Shown here: one piece after another, positions 1 through 9,214 of the stretch
How positions within the stretch are numbered: the first letter of the stretch is position 1
Layout: every line of letters begins with the position of its first letter
NCBI GenBank assembly: GCA_964020085.1
Contig: OZ026605.1
Location: 3,525,701 to 3,589,700, forward strand
Direction of reading: 5' to 3'
Length of the DNA: 64,000 nucleotides
Source: Micromussa lordhowensis
Lineage: Eukaryota > Cnidaria > Anthozoa > Scleractinia > Lobophylliidae
Made by a program: the position numbers and the translations under genes
The notes under the pieces: model-generated
What the model was told of the DNA's origin: nothing
Database searches by the model: none
The model's input: only the letters and a program-made list of their open reading frames with translations

Positions 1-6
1 GTTTTT
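1..6 (+). ncRNA. 3' tail of a Pol III-type RNA gene (partial copy)
   Basis: The window opens with the G and T5 that end the RNA gene in every other unit. The body lies to the left of the window. Confidence 0.6.
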
Positions 7-261
7 CTCTTTTTTCTTACGTATCAGCTAAGTTGCGGAATGCGCTAGCTGATTTTATCCCTACCTATGAGTTTACTGGTTTTAAAAGAGAATCCAGGGC
101 CGCATTTTGTACAGCGGCTCTTCTTTTTAATAAATATATCTTTAAATATTATGTATTTATGTCTGGATTTATGAAAACCGTGTTAAAGACTGCAGGCACT
201 AAAAACAGCAGGCACGTTTTTAGGAAATCGGTCAGATAGTGTACATAAATAAAACCATGTA

Positions 262-290
262 GTACTGAGAGTGCTTTCTACCTCATGTAC
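262..290 (+). other. Spacer hairpin GTACTGAG/CTCA-T-GTAC
   Basis: An eight-pair stem with one bulged T and a 12-nt loop, downstream of the element in every unit. No further signal. Confidence 0.35.
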
Positions 291-577
291 TCTTTAATAG
301 AAGCTATGTCATGCCTATGCAAGCCTTTGAAATCGCTTCAAATGAGTCGAACTAGCCAAACAAAGCTTAATCAGAGCTTAAATTGATCACTTGATTCGCG
401 GCACTAATTTAGACATGTTTAACCTCTGTGATTTTAGCTAAATGACCTCACTATGTCTTTCCTAGGCATTAAATTAGCCAGTCATGGCAAAAAGAGCATT
501 GTAAGCAGTCAAATGGACTATTTGCTTCTACATTTCAGCCAACTAGTAGCCCTTACGTGACATTTACTTTCAATATC

Positions 578-597
578 TGTCTGGATTCGCAAAAACG
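578..597 (+). repeat. Diverged third copy of the inverted-repeat arm in the spacer
   Basis: TGTCTGGATTCGCAAAAACG resembles the right arm (TGTCTGGATTTATGAAAACC) at most positions. It may be a decayed solo terminal repeat. Short, so chance similarity is possible. Confidence 0.3.
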
Positions 598-698
598 TAG
601 CCACAGAATTTGACTTGTCACTGATAATCGTGATACAATTCTGTCTTAGCGCTAGCTTTCCACAAGGCTTATCATAGCTCAAATAAAGGGAAATAACT

Positions 699-725
699 CT
701 CCTGGATGCCTTTTCAGGCCAGGAG
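699..725 (+). other. Strong spacer hairpin with a CTTTTCAG loop
   Basis: CTCCTG (699-704) pairs with CAGGAG (720-725), and GCCT (708-711) with AGGC (716-719) around the loop TTTC, with a 3-nt bulge. The loop and closing pairs resemble the histone mRNA 3' stem-loop, but the stem is interrupted and no histone frame lies upstream. Confidence 0.4.
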
Positions 726-1653
726 GACTAGTTTCACCGTCTTTTCGATGAATCATGAATTCTACAATTTAATTAAGAGTGCTTTGAACATGAAATTGGA
801 GCCACGGTCTACATAAACACACGAAGGCACAGATGTCAAAAACGGCGGCGGAGAGTTGATCAAGTTTAGCTTTCTATAACCTGCATCGTCCTAAATGGAC
901 TAAACAAGAGCTTCCTACATCGAGAATGGATCGAACTTTAAACAAACTAGGCCATAATCATGAGTTGGCGAGCACTTCAACATGTCAACACTTCAACAAA
1001 CTGATCAATCATCAGCCGGAAGACACGCAAATAAAATTCTTCCACGCTAGCGAATCACAGACAGTTCTGATAGTTAGCGAAGCCGAGAACGCCTAAAATT
1101 CATCAAACAAGGAAATTCTACTCACGATCAGCGCTTGAACTCATGTTCTTCACTCTGCTCCTGGCCATGCTTTGCTTGCAAATACCAATGTCCCGGATGA
1201 ACTTGATTTTTGTCGAGCGCGGAATGGCATATCCACATTTCAACAGATTTTTTTCTAAGTCTTTAGCCAAATCAAAGTTCAGGGCAAATAACGCCAACAG
1301 CAGCTGGAAATGTCTAGTCCATTGCACCTATAAGCCCTAAATTGGTGTGGCTAAAGATCTTTGCTGTCTAAAGCAAGCACAACATTATCGCTACAGGGCA
1401 AACGGCCTACTCTTACGGGACTAAATGTTCCGTTGATACATATCAGGCCCGCCTTACCGCGTAGGATAATAGACGACGCTTGCTAGCAAACCGTTAGACT
1501 TGCACCTTCATTGGACTTAATGATGTCCTCAGGCAGACTTCCTTTAGACAGCAAATACAGAACGCTAAGCGATCGGCTCCATGTCAGAGTCAACGAACGC
1601 GCGAACTGAATTCAAACGAGTGAAGCCTGGACTAAACCTAGTAGAAATTCGAA

Positions 1654-1676
1654 GGGGGGAGGGGGGGAGGGGGTGG
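1654..1676 (+). other. G-quadruplex motif in each unit
   Basis: The pattern is G6-A-G7-A-G5-T-GG. It allows four G3 runs with single-base loops, a very stable quadruplex class. It sits about 440 bp upstream of the RNA start in every unit on the strand identical to the RNA. Confidence 0.8.
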
Positions 1677-1838
1677 TAGGATAAATAATTTAAAAAAAGG
1701 GAAGATCAATGAAATATGCGGCAAGAAGTTCTCTACATTTCATGCTAGGTACGAATTACAATCTGCTGTCATAGCGAGAGCAAGGAAGAAAATTAAATTG
1801 AAGAAATAAGCAATTAAAAAAAACCCACTTGATTTCGT

Positions 1839-1868
1839 TTTAACACGGTTTTCATAAATCCAGACATA
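1839..1868 (+). repeat. Left arm of the 30-bp inverted repeat
   Basis: TTTAACACGGTTTTC followed by ATAAATCCAGACATA; exact reverse complement of 2460-2489. Confidence 0.95.
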
Positions 1869-1986
1869 TTTAGTAGGCATCTGTAGATGTTATGTATTTT
1901 AACTGTAAATGTAATGTCTCCAAGATATTAGCTCCTGTAGTTATTCGGAAAAAGCTTATGACTGTATGTATGTTACCTTTAGCAGG

Positions 1987-1996
1987 GCGCATGCGC
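1987..1996 (+). promoter_or_regulatory. NRF-1-like palindrome GCGCATGCGC (possible distal element)
   Basis: A perfect 10-bp palindrome identical to the core of the vertebrate NRF-1 site, about 95-104 bp before the predicted start of RNA copy 1. The same site occurs in every unit and is expanded to GCGCATGCGCACGCGC before copies 22 and 23. Its position suits a distal sequence element; the factor is inferred only. Confidence 0.45.
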
Positions 1997-2022
1997 ACAC
2001 TTTTTAATCTGCGACTCCAGTG

Positions 2023-2043
2023 CTTACCATATGACAGATAAAA
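2023..2043 (+). promoter_or_regulatory. PSE-like element of the RNA gene
   Basis: CTTACCATATGACAG followed by ATAAAA resembles the animal proximal sequence element (vertebrate U6 has CTTACCGTAA at this place). From its first base to the first base of the TATA box is 37 bp, the same spacing I recall for the human U6 promoter. Present in every unit. Confidence 0.65.
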
Positions 2044-2059
2044 TGACTTTTCTCTTCAA

Positions 2060-2067
2060 TATATAAG
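2060..2067 (+). promoter_or_regulatory. TATA box of the RNA gene
   Basis: TATATAAG lies 24-31 bp upstream of the predicted start. In animals a PSE plus a TATA box at this spacing directs Pol III (U6, 7SK, RNase P/MRP class), while a PSE alone directs Pol II. Confidence 0.7.
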
Positions 2068-2090
2068 CCATCTAATTCTTACGCTATATT

Positions 2091-2308
2091 GACAAGGGCG
2101 GTTTGGAGCTGTGAGTAGGCGTGGGATTTGTCACATATGGTTTAGGGGCCGACATATCTCTCCCTCAATGCCGTACCGGGAGGCAAGGTCGGTAGCAGAA
2201 AGCAGCGAAGGGCCAACTGCGTCCAAAAGCGATCGCACGGGTCGAAATCCCGGGATGACTCGTTTGGTACGACGCTCCAGCGCCGGTGTCTGGAGGTACT
2301 GCGTTTTT
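2091..2308 (+). ncRNA. Unidentified structured RNA, Pol III type 3 promoter (copy 1, reference)
   Basis: Transcription is predicted to start at the purine at 2091 (possibly 2089-2092), 29-31 bp after the first base of the TATA box, and to stop in the T5 at 2304-2308, giving an RNA of about 215 nt. Visible helices: a 5' stem 2091-2095 with 2128-2132; a long central hairpin made of 2148-2153 with 2188-2193 and 2159-2164 with 2178-2183 around a 13-nt loop; a small hairpin CGGG/CCCG at 2238-2241 with 2249-2252 closing a TCGAAAT loop; and a 3' terminal hairpin made of CTCCAG (2275-2280) with CTGGAG (2290-2295) and flanking GTAC (2267-2270 with 2296-2299). A 3' hairpin followed by oligo-U is typical of La- or LARP7-bound Pol III RNAs. 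The sequence is clearly more G/C-rich than the spacer. I cannot match it to 5S, U1, U2, U4, U5, U6, 7SL, RNase P/MRP, Y, vault or tRNA signatures. A divergent 7SK remains possible. Function unknown. Confidence 0.72.
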
Positions 2309-2317
2309 CTCTTTTTT
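2304..2317 (+). terminator. Double oligo-T Pol III terminator
   Basis: T5 at 2304-2308 and T6 at 2312-2317 directly follow the 3' terminal hairpin. I see no run of four or more T between the predicted start and this point, so the body is free of early Pol III stops. Repeated in every unit. Confidence 0.75.
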
Positions 2318-2327
2318 CTTACGTATC

Positions 2328-2354
2328 AGCTAAGTTGCGGAATGCGCTAGCTGA
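2328..2354 (+). other. Hairpin just downstream of the RNA terminator
   Basis: CAGCTA (2328-2333) pairs with TAGCTG (2349-2354), with a GCG/CGC inner stem. It starts 10 bp after the T6 run and is followed by ATTTTATC. Role unknown; present in every unit. Confidence 0.5.
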
Positions 2355-2398
2355 TTTTATCCCTACCTATGAGTTTACTGGTTTTAAAAGAGAATCCA

Positions 2399-2430
2399 GG
2401 GCCGCATTTTGTACAGCGGCTCTTCTTTTT
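2399..2430 (+). terminator. Hairpin plus T5, possible back-up Pol III terminator
   Basis: GGGCCGC (2399-2405) pairs with GCGGCTC (2416-2422) around a 10-nt loop, followed by TTCTTTTT (T5 at 2426-2430). It lies between the RNA terminator and the right inverted-repeat arm and could stop read-through transcripts inside the element. Confidence 0.4.
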
Positions 2431-2459
2431 AATAAATATATCTTTAAATATTATGTATT

Positions 2460-2489
2460 TATGTCTGGATTTATGAAAACCGTGTTAAA
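2460..2489 (-). repeat. Right arm of the 30-bp inverted repeat
   Basis: TATGTCTGGATTTAT followed by GAAAACCGTGTTAAA; exact reverse complement of 1839-1868, 152 bp after the RNA terminator. Confidence 0.95.
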
Positions 2490-4392
2490 GACTGCAGGCA
2501 CTAAAAACAGCAGGCACGTTTTTAGGAAATCGGTCAGATAGTGTACATAAATAAAACCATGTAGTACTGAGAGTGCTTTCTACCTCATGTACTCTTTAAT
2601 AGAAGCTATGTCATGCCTATGCAAGCCTTTGAAATCGCTTCAAATGAGTCGAACTAGCCAAACAAAGCTTAATCAGAGCTTAAATTGATCACTTGATTCG
2701 CGGCACTAATTTAGACATGTTTAACCTCTGTGATTTTAGCTAAATGACCTCACTATGTCTTTCCTAGGCATTAAATTAGCCAGTCATGGCAAAAAGAGCA
2801 TTGTAAGCAGTCAAATGGACTATTTGCTTCTACATTTCAGCCAACTAGTAGCCCTTACGTGACATTTACTTTCAATATCTGTCTGGATTCGCAAAAACGT
2901 AGCCACAGAATTTGACTTGTCACTGATAATCGTGATACAATTCTGTCTTAGCGCTAGCTTTCCACAAGGCTTATCATAGCTCAAATAAAGGGAAATAACT
3001 CTCCTGGATGCCTTTTCAGGCCAGGAGGACTAGTTTCACCGTCTTTTCGATGAATCATGAATTCTACAATTTAATTAAGAGTGCTTTGAACATGAAATTG
3101 GAGCCACGGTCTACATAAACACACGAAGGCACAGATGTCAAAAACGGCGGCGGAGAGTTGATCAAGTTTAGCTTTCTATAACCTGCATCGTCCTAAATGG
3201 ACTAAACAAGAGCTTCCTACATCGAGAATGGATCGAACTTTAAACAAACTAGGCCATAATCATGAGTTGGCGAGCACTTCAACATGTCAACACTTCAACA
3301 AACTGATCAATCATCAGCCGGAAGACACGCAAATAAAATTCTTCCACGCTAGCGAATCACAGACAGTTCTGATAGTTAGCGAAGCCGAGAACGCCTAAAA
3401 TTCATCAAACAAGGAAATTCTACTCACGATCAGCGCTTGAACTCATGTTCTTCACTCTGCTCCTGGCCATGCTTTGCTTGCAAATACCAATGTCCCGGAT
3501 GAACTTGATTTTTGTCGAGCGCGGAATGGCATATCCACATTTCAACAGATTTTTTTCTAAGTCTTTAGCCAAATCAAAGTTCAGGGCAAATAACGCCAAC
3601 AGCAGCTGGAAATGTCTAGTCCATTGCACCTATAAGCCCTAAATTGGTGTGGCTAAAGATCTTTGCTGTCTAAAGCAAGCACAACATTATCGCTACAGGG
3701 CAAACGGCCTACTCTTACGGGACTAAATGTTCCGTTGATACATATCAGGCCCGCCTTACCGCGTAGGATAATAGACGACGCTTGCTAGCAAACCGTTAGA
3801 CTTGCACCTTCATTGGACTTAATGATGTCCTCAGGCAGACTTCCTTTAGACAGCAAATACAGAACGCTAAGCGATCGGCTCCATGTCAGAGTCAACGAAC
3901 GCGCGAACTGAATTCAAACGAGTGAAGCCTGGACTAAACCTAGTAGAAATTCGAAGGGGGGAGGGGGGGAGGGGGTGGTAGGATAAATAATTTAAAAAAA
4001 GGGAAGATCAATGAAATATGCGGCAAGAAGTTCTCTACATTTCATGCTAGGTACGAATTACAATCTGCTGTCATAGCGAGAGCAAGGAAGAAAATTAAAT
4101 TGAAGAAATAAGCAATTAAAAAAAACCCACTTGATTTCGTTTTAACACGGTTTTCATAAATCCAGACATATTTAGTAGGCATCTGTAGATGTTATGTATT
4201 TTAACTGTAAATGTAATGTCTCCAAGATATTAGCTCCTGTAGTTATTCGGAAAAAGCTTATGACTGTATGTATGTTACCTTTAGCAGGGCGCATGCGCAC
4301 ACTTTTTAATCTGCGACTCCAGTGCTTACCATATGACAGATAAAATGACTTTTCTCTTCAATATATAAGCCATCTAATTCTTACGCTATATT

Positions 4393-4610
4393 GACAAGGG
4401 CGGTTTGGAGCTGTGAGTAGGCGTGGGATTTGTCACATATGGTTTAGGGGCCGACATATCTCTCCCTCAATGCCGTACCGGGAGGCAAGGTCGGTAGCAG
4501 AAAGCAGCGAAGGGCCAACTGCGTCCAAAAGCGATCGCACGGGTCGAAATCCCGGGATGACTCGTTTGGTACGACGCTCCAGCGCCGGTGTCTGGAGGTA
4601 CTGCGTTTTT
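4393..4610 (+). ncRNA. Unidentified Pol III-type RNA, copy 2
   Basis: I saw no difference from copy 1 in promoter, body or terminator. It has T at RNA position 152. Confidence 0.7.
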
Positions 4611-6694
4611 CTCTTTTTTCTTACGTATCAGCTAAGTTGCGGAATGCGCTAGCTGATTTTATCCCTACCTATGAGTTTACTGGTTTTAAAAGAGAATCCA
4701 GGGCCGCATTTTGTACAGCGGCTCTTCTTTTTAATAAATATATCTTTAAATATTATGTATTTATGTCTGGATTTATGAAAACCGTGTTAAAGACTGCAGG
4801 CACTAAAAACAGCAGGCACGTTTTTAGGAAATCGGTCAGATAGTGTACATAAATAAAACCATGTAGTACTGAGAGTGCTTTCTACCTCATGTACTCTTTA
4901 ATAGAAGCTATGTCATGCCTATGCAAGCCTTTGAAATCGCTTCAAATGAGTCGAACTAGCCAAACAAAGCTTAATCAGAGCTTAAATTGATCACTTGATT
5001 CGCGGCACTAATTTAGACATGTTTAACCTCTGTGATTTTAGCTAAATGACCTCACTATGTCTTTCCTAGGCATTAAATTAGCCAGTCATGGCAAAAAGAG
5101 CATTGTAAGCAGTCAAATGGACTATTTGCTTCTACATTTCAGCCAACTAGTAGCCCTTACGTGACATTTACTTTCAATATCTGTCTGGATTCGCAAAAAC
5201 GTAGCCACAGAATTTGACTTGTCACTGATAATCGTGATACAATTCTGTCTTAGCGCTAGCTTTCCACAAGGCTTATCATAGCTCAAATAAAGGGAAATAA
5301 CTCTCCTGGATGCCTTTTCAGGCCAGGAGGACTAGTTTCACCGTCTTTTCGATGAATCATGAATTCTACAATTTAATTAAGAGTGCTTTGAACATGAAAT
5401 TGGAGCCACGGTCTACATAAACACACGAAGGCACAGATGTCAAAAACGGCGGCGGAGAGTTGATCAAGTTTAGCTTTCTATAACCTGCATCGTCCTAAAT
5501 GGACTAAACAAGAGCTTCCTACATCGAGAATGGATCGAACTTTAAACAAACTAGGCCATAATCATGAGTTGGCGAGCACTTCAACATGTCAACACTTCAA
5601 CAAACTGATCAATCATCAGCCGGAAGACACGCAAATAAAATTCTTCCACGCTAGCGAATCACAGACAGTTCTGATAGTTAGCGAAGCCGAGAACGCCTAA
5701 AATTCATCAAACAAGGAAATTCTACTCACGATCAGCGCTTGAACTCATGTTCTTCACTCTGCTCCTGGCCATGCTTTGCTTGCAAATACCAATGTCCCGG
5801 ATGAACTTGATTTTTGTCGAGCGCGGAATGGCATATCCACATTTCAACAGATTTTTTTCTAAGTCTTTAGCCAAATCAAAGTTCAGGGCAAATAACGCCA
5901 ACAGCAGCTGGAAATGTCTAGTCCATTGCACCTATAAGCCCTAAATTGGTGTGGCTAAAGATCTTTGCTGTCTAAAGCAAGCACAACATTATCGCTACAG
6001 GGCAAACGGCCTACTCTTACGGGACTAAATGTTCCGTTGATACATATCAGGCCCGCCTTACCGCGTAGGATAATAGACGACGCTTGCTAGCAAACCGTTA
6101 GACTTGCACCTTCATTGGACTTAATGATGTCCTCAGGCAGACTTCCTTTAGACAGCAAATACAGAACGCTAAGCGATCGGCTCCATGTCAGAGTCAACGA
6201 ACGCGCGAACTGAATTCAAACGAGTGAAGCCTGGACTAAACCTAGTAGAAATTCGAAGGGGGGAGGGGGGGAGGGGGTGGTAGGATAAATAATTTAAAAA
6301 AAGGGAAGATCAATGAAACATGCGGCAAGAAGTTCTCTACATTTCATGCTAGGTACGAATTACAATCTGCTGTCATAGCGAGAGCAAGGAAGAAAATTAA
6401 ATTGAAGAAATAAGCAATTAAAAAAAACCCACTTGATTTCGTTTTAACACGGTTTTCATAAATCCAGACATATTTAGTAGGCATCTGTAGATGTTATGTA
6501 TTTTAACTGTAAATGTAATGTCTCCAAGATATTAGCTCCTGTAGTTATTCGGAAAAAGCTTATGACTGTATGTATGTTACCTTTAGCAGGGCGCATGCGC
6601 ACACTTTTTAATCTGCGACTCCAGTGCTTACCATATGACAGATAAAATGACTTTTCTCTTCAATATATAAGCCATCTAATTCTTACGCTATATT

Positions 6695-6912
6695 GACAAG
6701 GGCGGTTTGGAGCTGTGAGTAGGCGTGGGATTTGTCACATATGGTTTAGGGGCCGACATATCTCTCCCTCAATGCCGTACCGGGAGGCAAGGTCGGTAGC
6801 AGAAAGCAGCGAAGGGCCAACTGCGTCCAAAAGCGATCGCACGGGTCGAAATCCCGGGATGACTCGTTTGGTACGACGCTCCAGCGCCGGTGTCTGGAGG
6901 TACTGCGTTTTT
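6695..6912 (+). ncRNA. Unidentified Pol III-type RNA, copy 3
   Basis: Same as copy 1 including T at RNA position 152. Its unit is the first with C in the upstream GAAACATGCGG motif. Confidence 0.7.
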
Positions 6913-8996
6913 CTCTTTTTTCTTACGTATCAGCTAAGTTGCGGAATGCGCTAGCTGATTTTATCCCTACCTATGAGTTTACTGGTTTTAAAAGAGAATC
7001 CAGGGCCGCATTTTGTACAGCGGCTCTTCTTTTTAATAAATATATCTTTAAATATTATGTATTTATGTCTGGATTTATGAAAACCGTGTTAAAGACTGCA
7101 GGCACTAAAAACAGCAGGCACGTTTTTAGGAAATCGGTCAGATAGTGTACATAAATAAAACCATGTAGTACTGAGAGTGCTTTCTACCTCATGTACTCTT
7201 TAATAGAAGCTATGTCATGCCTATGCAAGCCTTTGAAATCGCTTCAAATGAGTCGAACTAGCCAAACAAAGCTTAATCAGAGCTTAAATTGATCACTTGA
7301 TTCGCGGCACTAATTTAGACATGTTTAACCTCTGTGATTTTAGCTAAATGACCTCACTATGTCTTTCCTAGGCATTAAATTAGCCAGTCATGGCAAAAAG
7401 AGCATTGTAAGCAGTCAAATGGACTATTTGCTTCTACATTTCAGCCAACTAGTAGCCCTTACGTGACATTTACTTTCAATATCTGTCTGGATTCGCAAAA
7501 ACGTAGCCACAGAATTTGACTTGTCACTGATAATCGTGATACAATTCTGTCTTAGCGCTAGCTTTCCACAAGGCTTATCATAGCTCAAATAAAGGGAAAT
7601 AACTCTCCTGGATGCCTTTTCAGGCCAGGAGGACTAGTTTCACCGTCTTTTCGATGAATCATGAATTCTACAATTTAATTAAGAGTGCTTTGAACATGAA
7701 ATTGGAGCCACGGTCTACATAAACACACGAAGGCACAGATGTCAAAAACGGCGGCGGAGAGTTGATCAAGTTTAGCTTTCTATAACCTGCATCGTCCTAA
7801 ATGGACTAAACAAGAGCTTCCTACATCGAGAATGGATCGAACTTTAAACAAACTAGGCCATAATCATGAGTTGGCGAGCACTTCAACATGTCAACACTTC
7901 AACAAACTGATCAATCATCAGCCGGAAGACACGCAAATAAAATTCTTCCACGCTAGCGAATCACAGACAGTTCTGATAGTTAGCGAAGCCGAGAACGCCT
8001 AAAATTCATCAAACAAGGAAATTCTACTCACGATCAGCGCTTGAACTCATGTTCTTCACTCTGCTCCTGGCCATGCTTTGCTTGCAAATACCAATGTCCC
8101 GGATGAACTTGATTTTTGTCGAGCGCGGAATGGCATATCCACATTTCAACAGATTTTTTTCTAAGTCTTTAGCCAAATCAAAGTTCAGGGCAAATAACGC
8201 CAACAGCAGCTGGAAATGTCTAGTCCATTGCACCTATAAGCCCTAAATTGGTGTGGCTAAAGATCTTTGCTGTCTAAAGCAAGCACAACATTATCGCTAC
8301 AGGGCAAACGGCCTACTCTTACGGGACTAAATGTTCCGTTGATACATATCAGGCCCGCCTTACCGCGTAGGATAATAGACGACGCTTGCTAGCAAACCGT
8401 TAGACTTGCACCTTCATTGGACTTAATGATGTCCTCAGGCAGACTTCCTTTAGACAGCAAATACAGAACGCTAAGCGATCGGCTCCATGTCAGAGTCAAC
8501 GAACGCGCGAACTGAATTCAAACGAGTGAAGCCTGGACTAAACCTAGTAGAAATTCGAAGGGGGGAGGGGGGGAGGGGGTGGTAGGATAAATAATTTAAA
8601 AAAAGGGAAGATCAATGAAACATGCGGCAAGAAGTTCTCTACATTTCATGCTAGGTACGAATTACAATCTGCTGTCATAGCGAGAGCAAGGAAGAAAATT
8701 AAATTGAAGAAATAAGCAATTAAAAAAAACCCACTTGATTTCGTTTTAACACGGTTTTCATAAATCCAGACATATTTAGTAGGCATCTGTAGATGTTATG
8801 TATTTTAACTGTAAATGTAATGTCTCCAAGATATTAGCTCCTGTAGTTATTCGGAAAAAGCTTATGACTGTATGTATGTTACCTTTAGCAGGGCGCATGC
8901 GCACACTTTTTAATCTGCGACTCCAGTGCTTACCATATGACAGATAAAATGACTTTTCTCTTCAATATATAAGCCATCTAATTCTTACGCTATATT

Positions 8997-9214
8997 GACA
9001 AGGGCGGTTTGGAGCTGTGAGTAGGCGTGGGATTTGTCACATATGGTTTAGGGGCCGACATATCTCTCCCTCAATGCCGTACCGGGAGGCAAGGTCGGTA
9101 GCAGAAAGCAGCGAAGGGCCAACTGCGTCCAAAAGCGATCGCACGGGTCGAAATCCCGGGATGACTCGTTTGGTACGACGCTCCAGCGCCGGTGTCTGGA
9201 GGTACTGCGTTTTT
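8997..9214 (+). ncRNA. Unidentified Pol III-type RNA, copy 4
   Basis: Same as copy 1; the last copy with T at RNA position 152. Confidence 0.7.

Larger units (their letters stand above)
1..2302. repeat. Reference repeat unit (unit 1) and its map
   Basis: Map of unit 1; add the unit start minus 1 for other units, allowing for the small indels. 1-6 is the tail of the previous RNA gene; 26-52 and 97-128 are hairpins, the second followed by T5; 158-187 is the right inverted-repeat arm of the preceding element; 189-212 is the 16-bp length polymorphism; 262-290 and 699-725 are hairpins; 1143-1340 is a small ATG open frame I do not regard as a gene; 1654-1676 is the G-quadruplex motif; 1839-1868 is the left inverted-repeat arm; 1987-1996 is the GCGCATGCGC palindrome; 2023-2043 is PSE-like; 2060-2067 is the TATA box; 2091-2308 is the RNA gene. 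The stretch from about 300 to 1650 shows nothing else I can support. Confidence 0.9.
1844..2484. mobile_element. TTAA-bounded inverted-repeat element carrying the RNA gene
   Basis: A 30-bp perfect inverted repeat (1839-1868 and 2460-2489) begins and ends with TTAA. Taking TTAA (1840-1843 and 2485-2488) as target-site duplication leaves a 641-bp element starting CACGGTTTTCATAAATCCAG, with a 25-base TIR after the TTAA (1844-1868). TTAA duplication is the hallmark of piggyBac-type transposons. No transposase is present, so it would be non-autonomous. The whole RNA promoter, body and terminator lie between the arms. The same structure sits in all 23 unit junctions at the corresponding offset. A functional, non-transposon role for the arms cannot be excluded. 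Confidence 0.6.

Noticed and set aside
33..239. Repeated 67-68-codon open frames (33-239 type, and 2111-2350 type overlapping the RNA gene)
   Set aside because: They begin at TTG or GTG, not ATG; one lies across the RNA body and terminator; codon patterns are random and the C-terminus shifts freely with the 16-bp indel.
1205..1212. Sm-site-like GATTTTTG in the spacer (possible snRNA or spliced-leader RNA)
   Set aside because: No PSE upstream at a suitable distance and no flanking stems of snRNA type.
1118..1327. Minus-strand 69-codon frame in each spacer
   Set aside because: Starts at GTG and is a shadow of the equally doubtful plus-strand frame; no known domain.
2091..2308. Assignment of the RNA to 5S rRNA, U1-U6, 7SL, RNase P/MRP, Y, vault or telomerase RNA
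   Set aside because: None of the invariant motifs of these families could be found; there is no TTAGGG-complementary template and no Sm site inside the body.
2371..2406. ENPGP in a short ATG frame downstream of the RNA gene, suggestive of a 2A peptide
   Set aside because: The upstream D-x-E part of the 2A consensus is missing, the frame has only 35 codons, and the DNA is better explained by the GC hairpin there.
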